This document shows positions 6,149 through 6,744 of a stretch of DNA of 6,744 bases, piece by piece. The first letter of the stretch is position 1, and every line of letters starts with the position of its first letter. Source of the stretch: CAYVQE01 sp964633205 (lineage in GTDB: Bacteria; Myxococcota; B64-G9). Both the position numbers and the translations under genes were made by a program. Below the pieces are notes generated by a model. That model was given only the letters and a program-made list of their open reading frames with translations, made no database searches and was not told where the DNA came from. The stretch lies in assembly GCA_964633205.1 (NCBI GenBank), contig CAZWFN010000234.1, positions 1 through 6,744 of the forward strand, written 5' to 3'.

Positions 6149-6744
6149 TCAGTTGCAACTCATCCACACCTCCACCCCGCGGTCCTGCAGAGCCTGGATA
6201 TTGGCCGCCTGGGCCTGGCAGTCGATCGGAATCCGGTACAGCACGACCCTGTCGCCCTCACCCAGGCCCGGGTTCTCGACCAGTGGCGTGAGGTCGTGTA
6301 CATCGCTTCGCGACAGGTCGATGTAGTTCAGGTAGACCAGATCGCGCAAGGGCGACAGGTCCTCGACCGGCGCGTGTTTCAAGTCCAGATGCTCGAGCAA
6401 GGGCATGCCGGCCAGGACCTGGATGTCATCGACCTCCGAAGGAGTCAGCACCAGCTTACGCATGTAGCGCATGTCGGCCAAGGGGCCGAGGTCCGTCGTG
6501 GCCCGAGACATGAGTTCCAGCTCCTCGAGCTTGACCAGACTGGCCAACGGCGCGATGTCCGCGATGTCGCAGTGCCACAAATCGAGTCGTCTCAGCTCAG
6601 TGAGGGCCGCCAGCGGACCCACATCGGTGACATCGTTGTCCGCCAGATCGAGATCCCGCAACTCGGTGAGTCCGGCCAGCGGCGAGATATCGTCGATGCC
6701 GTTCTCCGACAGGTCCAACTCGCGCAGCCGCTCGACCTCGGCCA
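6149..6744 (-). CDS. Leucine-rich-repeat protein, C-terminal part (start beyond window)
   Basis: The reading frame is open to the right edge, so the gene is partial at its 5' end; 197 residues are visible. A TTG at 6716-6718 encodes an ordinary repeat leucine and is not the start. Seven 22-residue repeats are present, of the pattern LxxLxLxxNxIxDIxPLxxL (internalin/SDS22-like), covering about visible residues 4-157. They are followed by a cap containing NPGLGEGD, then a C-terminal segment with cysteines at visible residues 175 and 196 and the ending GVEVWMSCN. Such repeats build a curved protein-binding solenoid; ligand and cellular site are unknown. The two cap cysteines could form a disulfide, which would suggest export, but any signal peptide would be outside the window. 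The gene converges on the kinase gene and is less GC-rich than the operon, hinting at a different history. Confidence 0.9.
   Translation of the reverse strand, partial: AEVERLRELDLSENGIDDISPLAGLTELRDLDLADNDVTDVGPLAALTELRRLDLWHCDIADIAPLASLVKLEELELMSRATTDLGPLADMRYMRKLVLTPSEVDDIQVLAGMPLLEHLDLKHAPVEDLSPLRDLVYLNYIDLSRSDVHDLTPLVENPGLGEGDRVVLYRIPIDCQAQAANIQALQDRGVEVWMSCN

Noticed and set aside
6043..6160. Integron attC-type recombination site
   Set aside because: The paired arms do not carry the RYYYAAC/GTTRRRY core boxes in the right positions, and no integrase is visible.
1..6744. tRNA genes, rRNA, CRISPR arrays or insertion sequence transposases
   Set aside because: None seen on either strand: no regularly spaced direct repeats, no cloverleaf with a CCA end, and no transposase domain in any credible frame.

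Overview
The window is very GC-rich and almost entirely coding. It looks like a chromosomal segment of a high-GC bacterium. The gene families and codon use fit a proteobacterium, possibly one of the gammaproteobacterial lines that use a two-subunit pyruvate dehydrogenase E1. That placement is inference: there is no rRNA or other marker gene here.

Region 1 (38-4835, + strand) is a compact four-gene operon for a complete 2-oxoacid dehydrogenase complex, most likely pyruvate dehydrogenase. It encodes E1 alpha (38-1129), E1 beta (1146-2135), the lipoyl-bearing E2 acyltransferase (2159-3403, GTG start) and the E3 dihydrolipoamide dehydrogenase (3426-4835). Gaps are only 16, 23 and 22 bases, and a purine-rich ribosome binding site precedes every gene. 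All diagnostic catalytic motifs are present, so the complex should be functional. E1 decarboxylates pyruvate on thiamine diphosphate, E2 carries the acetyl group on a lipoyl-lysine to CoA, and E3 reoxidises the lipoamide with FAD and NAD+. The operon promoter lies left of the window.

Region 2 (4836-5105) is a 270-base spacer. It holds a plausible sigma70-type promoter (4910-4938, 17-base spacing) and a leader of about 160 bases with several strong stem-loops. No intrinsic terminator with a T-tract is visible after the operon.

Region 3 (5106-6044, + strand) encodes a small membrane-anchored sensor histidine kinase with an HDFNNLL H-box. It has two transmembrane segments, almost no periplasmic domain and no HAMP or PAS domain. 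No response regulator lies beside it within the window.

Region 4 (6045-6148) is a short gap between two convergent genes. It is visibly less GC-rich and packed with inverted repeats, one of which overlaps the kinase stop codon.

Region 5 (6149-6744, - strand) is the C-terminal part of a leucine-rich-repeat protein. It has seven 22-residue repeats of the internalin/SDS22 type and a cysteine-containing cap, and its start lies beyond the right edge. Its base composition is less GC-rich than the operon.

I do not see a clearly new multi-gene system. The items most worth a second look are the inverted-repeat element at the convergent junction, the structured kinase leader, the minimal orphan kinase, and the LRR protein with its degenerate Asn ladder and paired cysteines.
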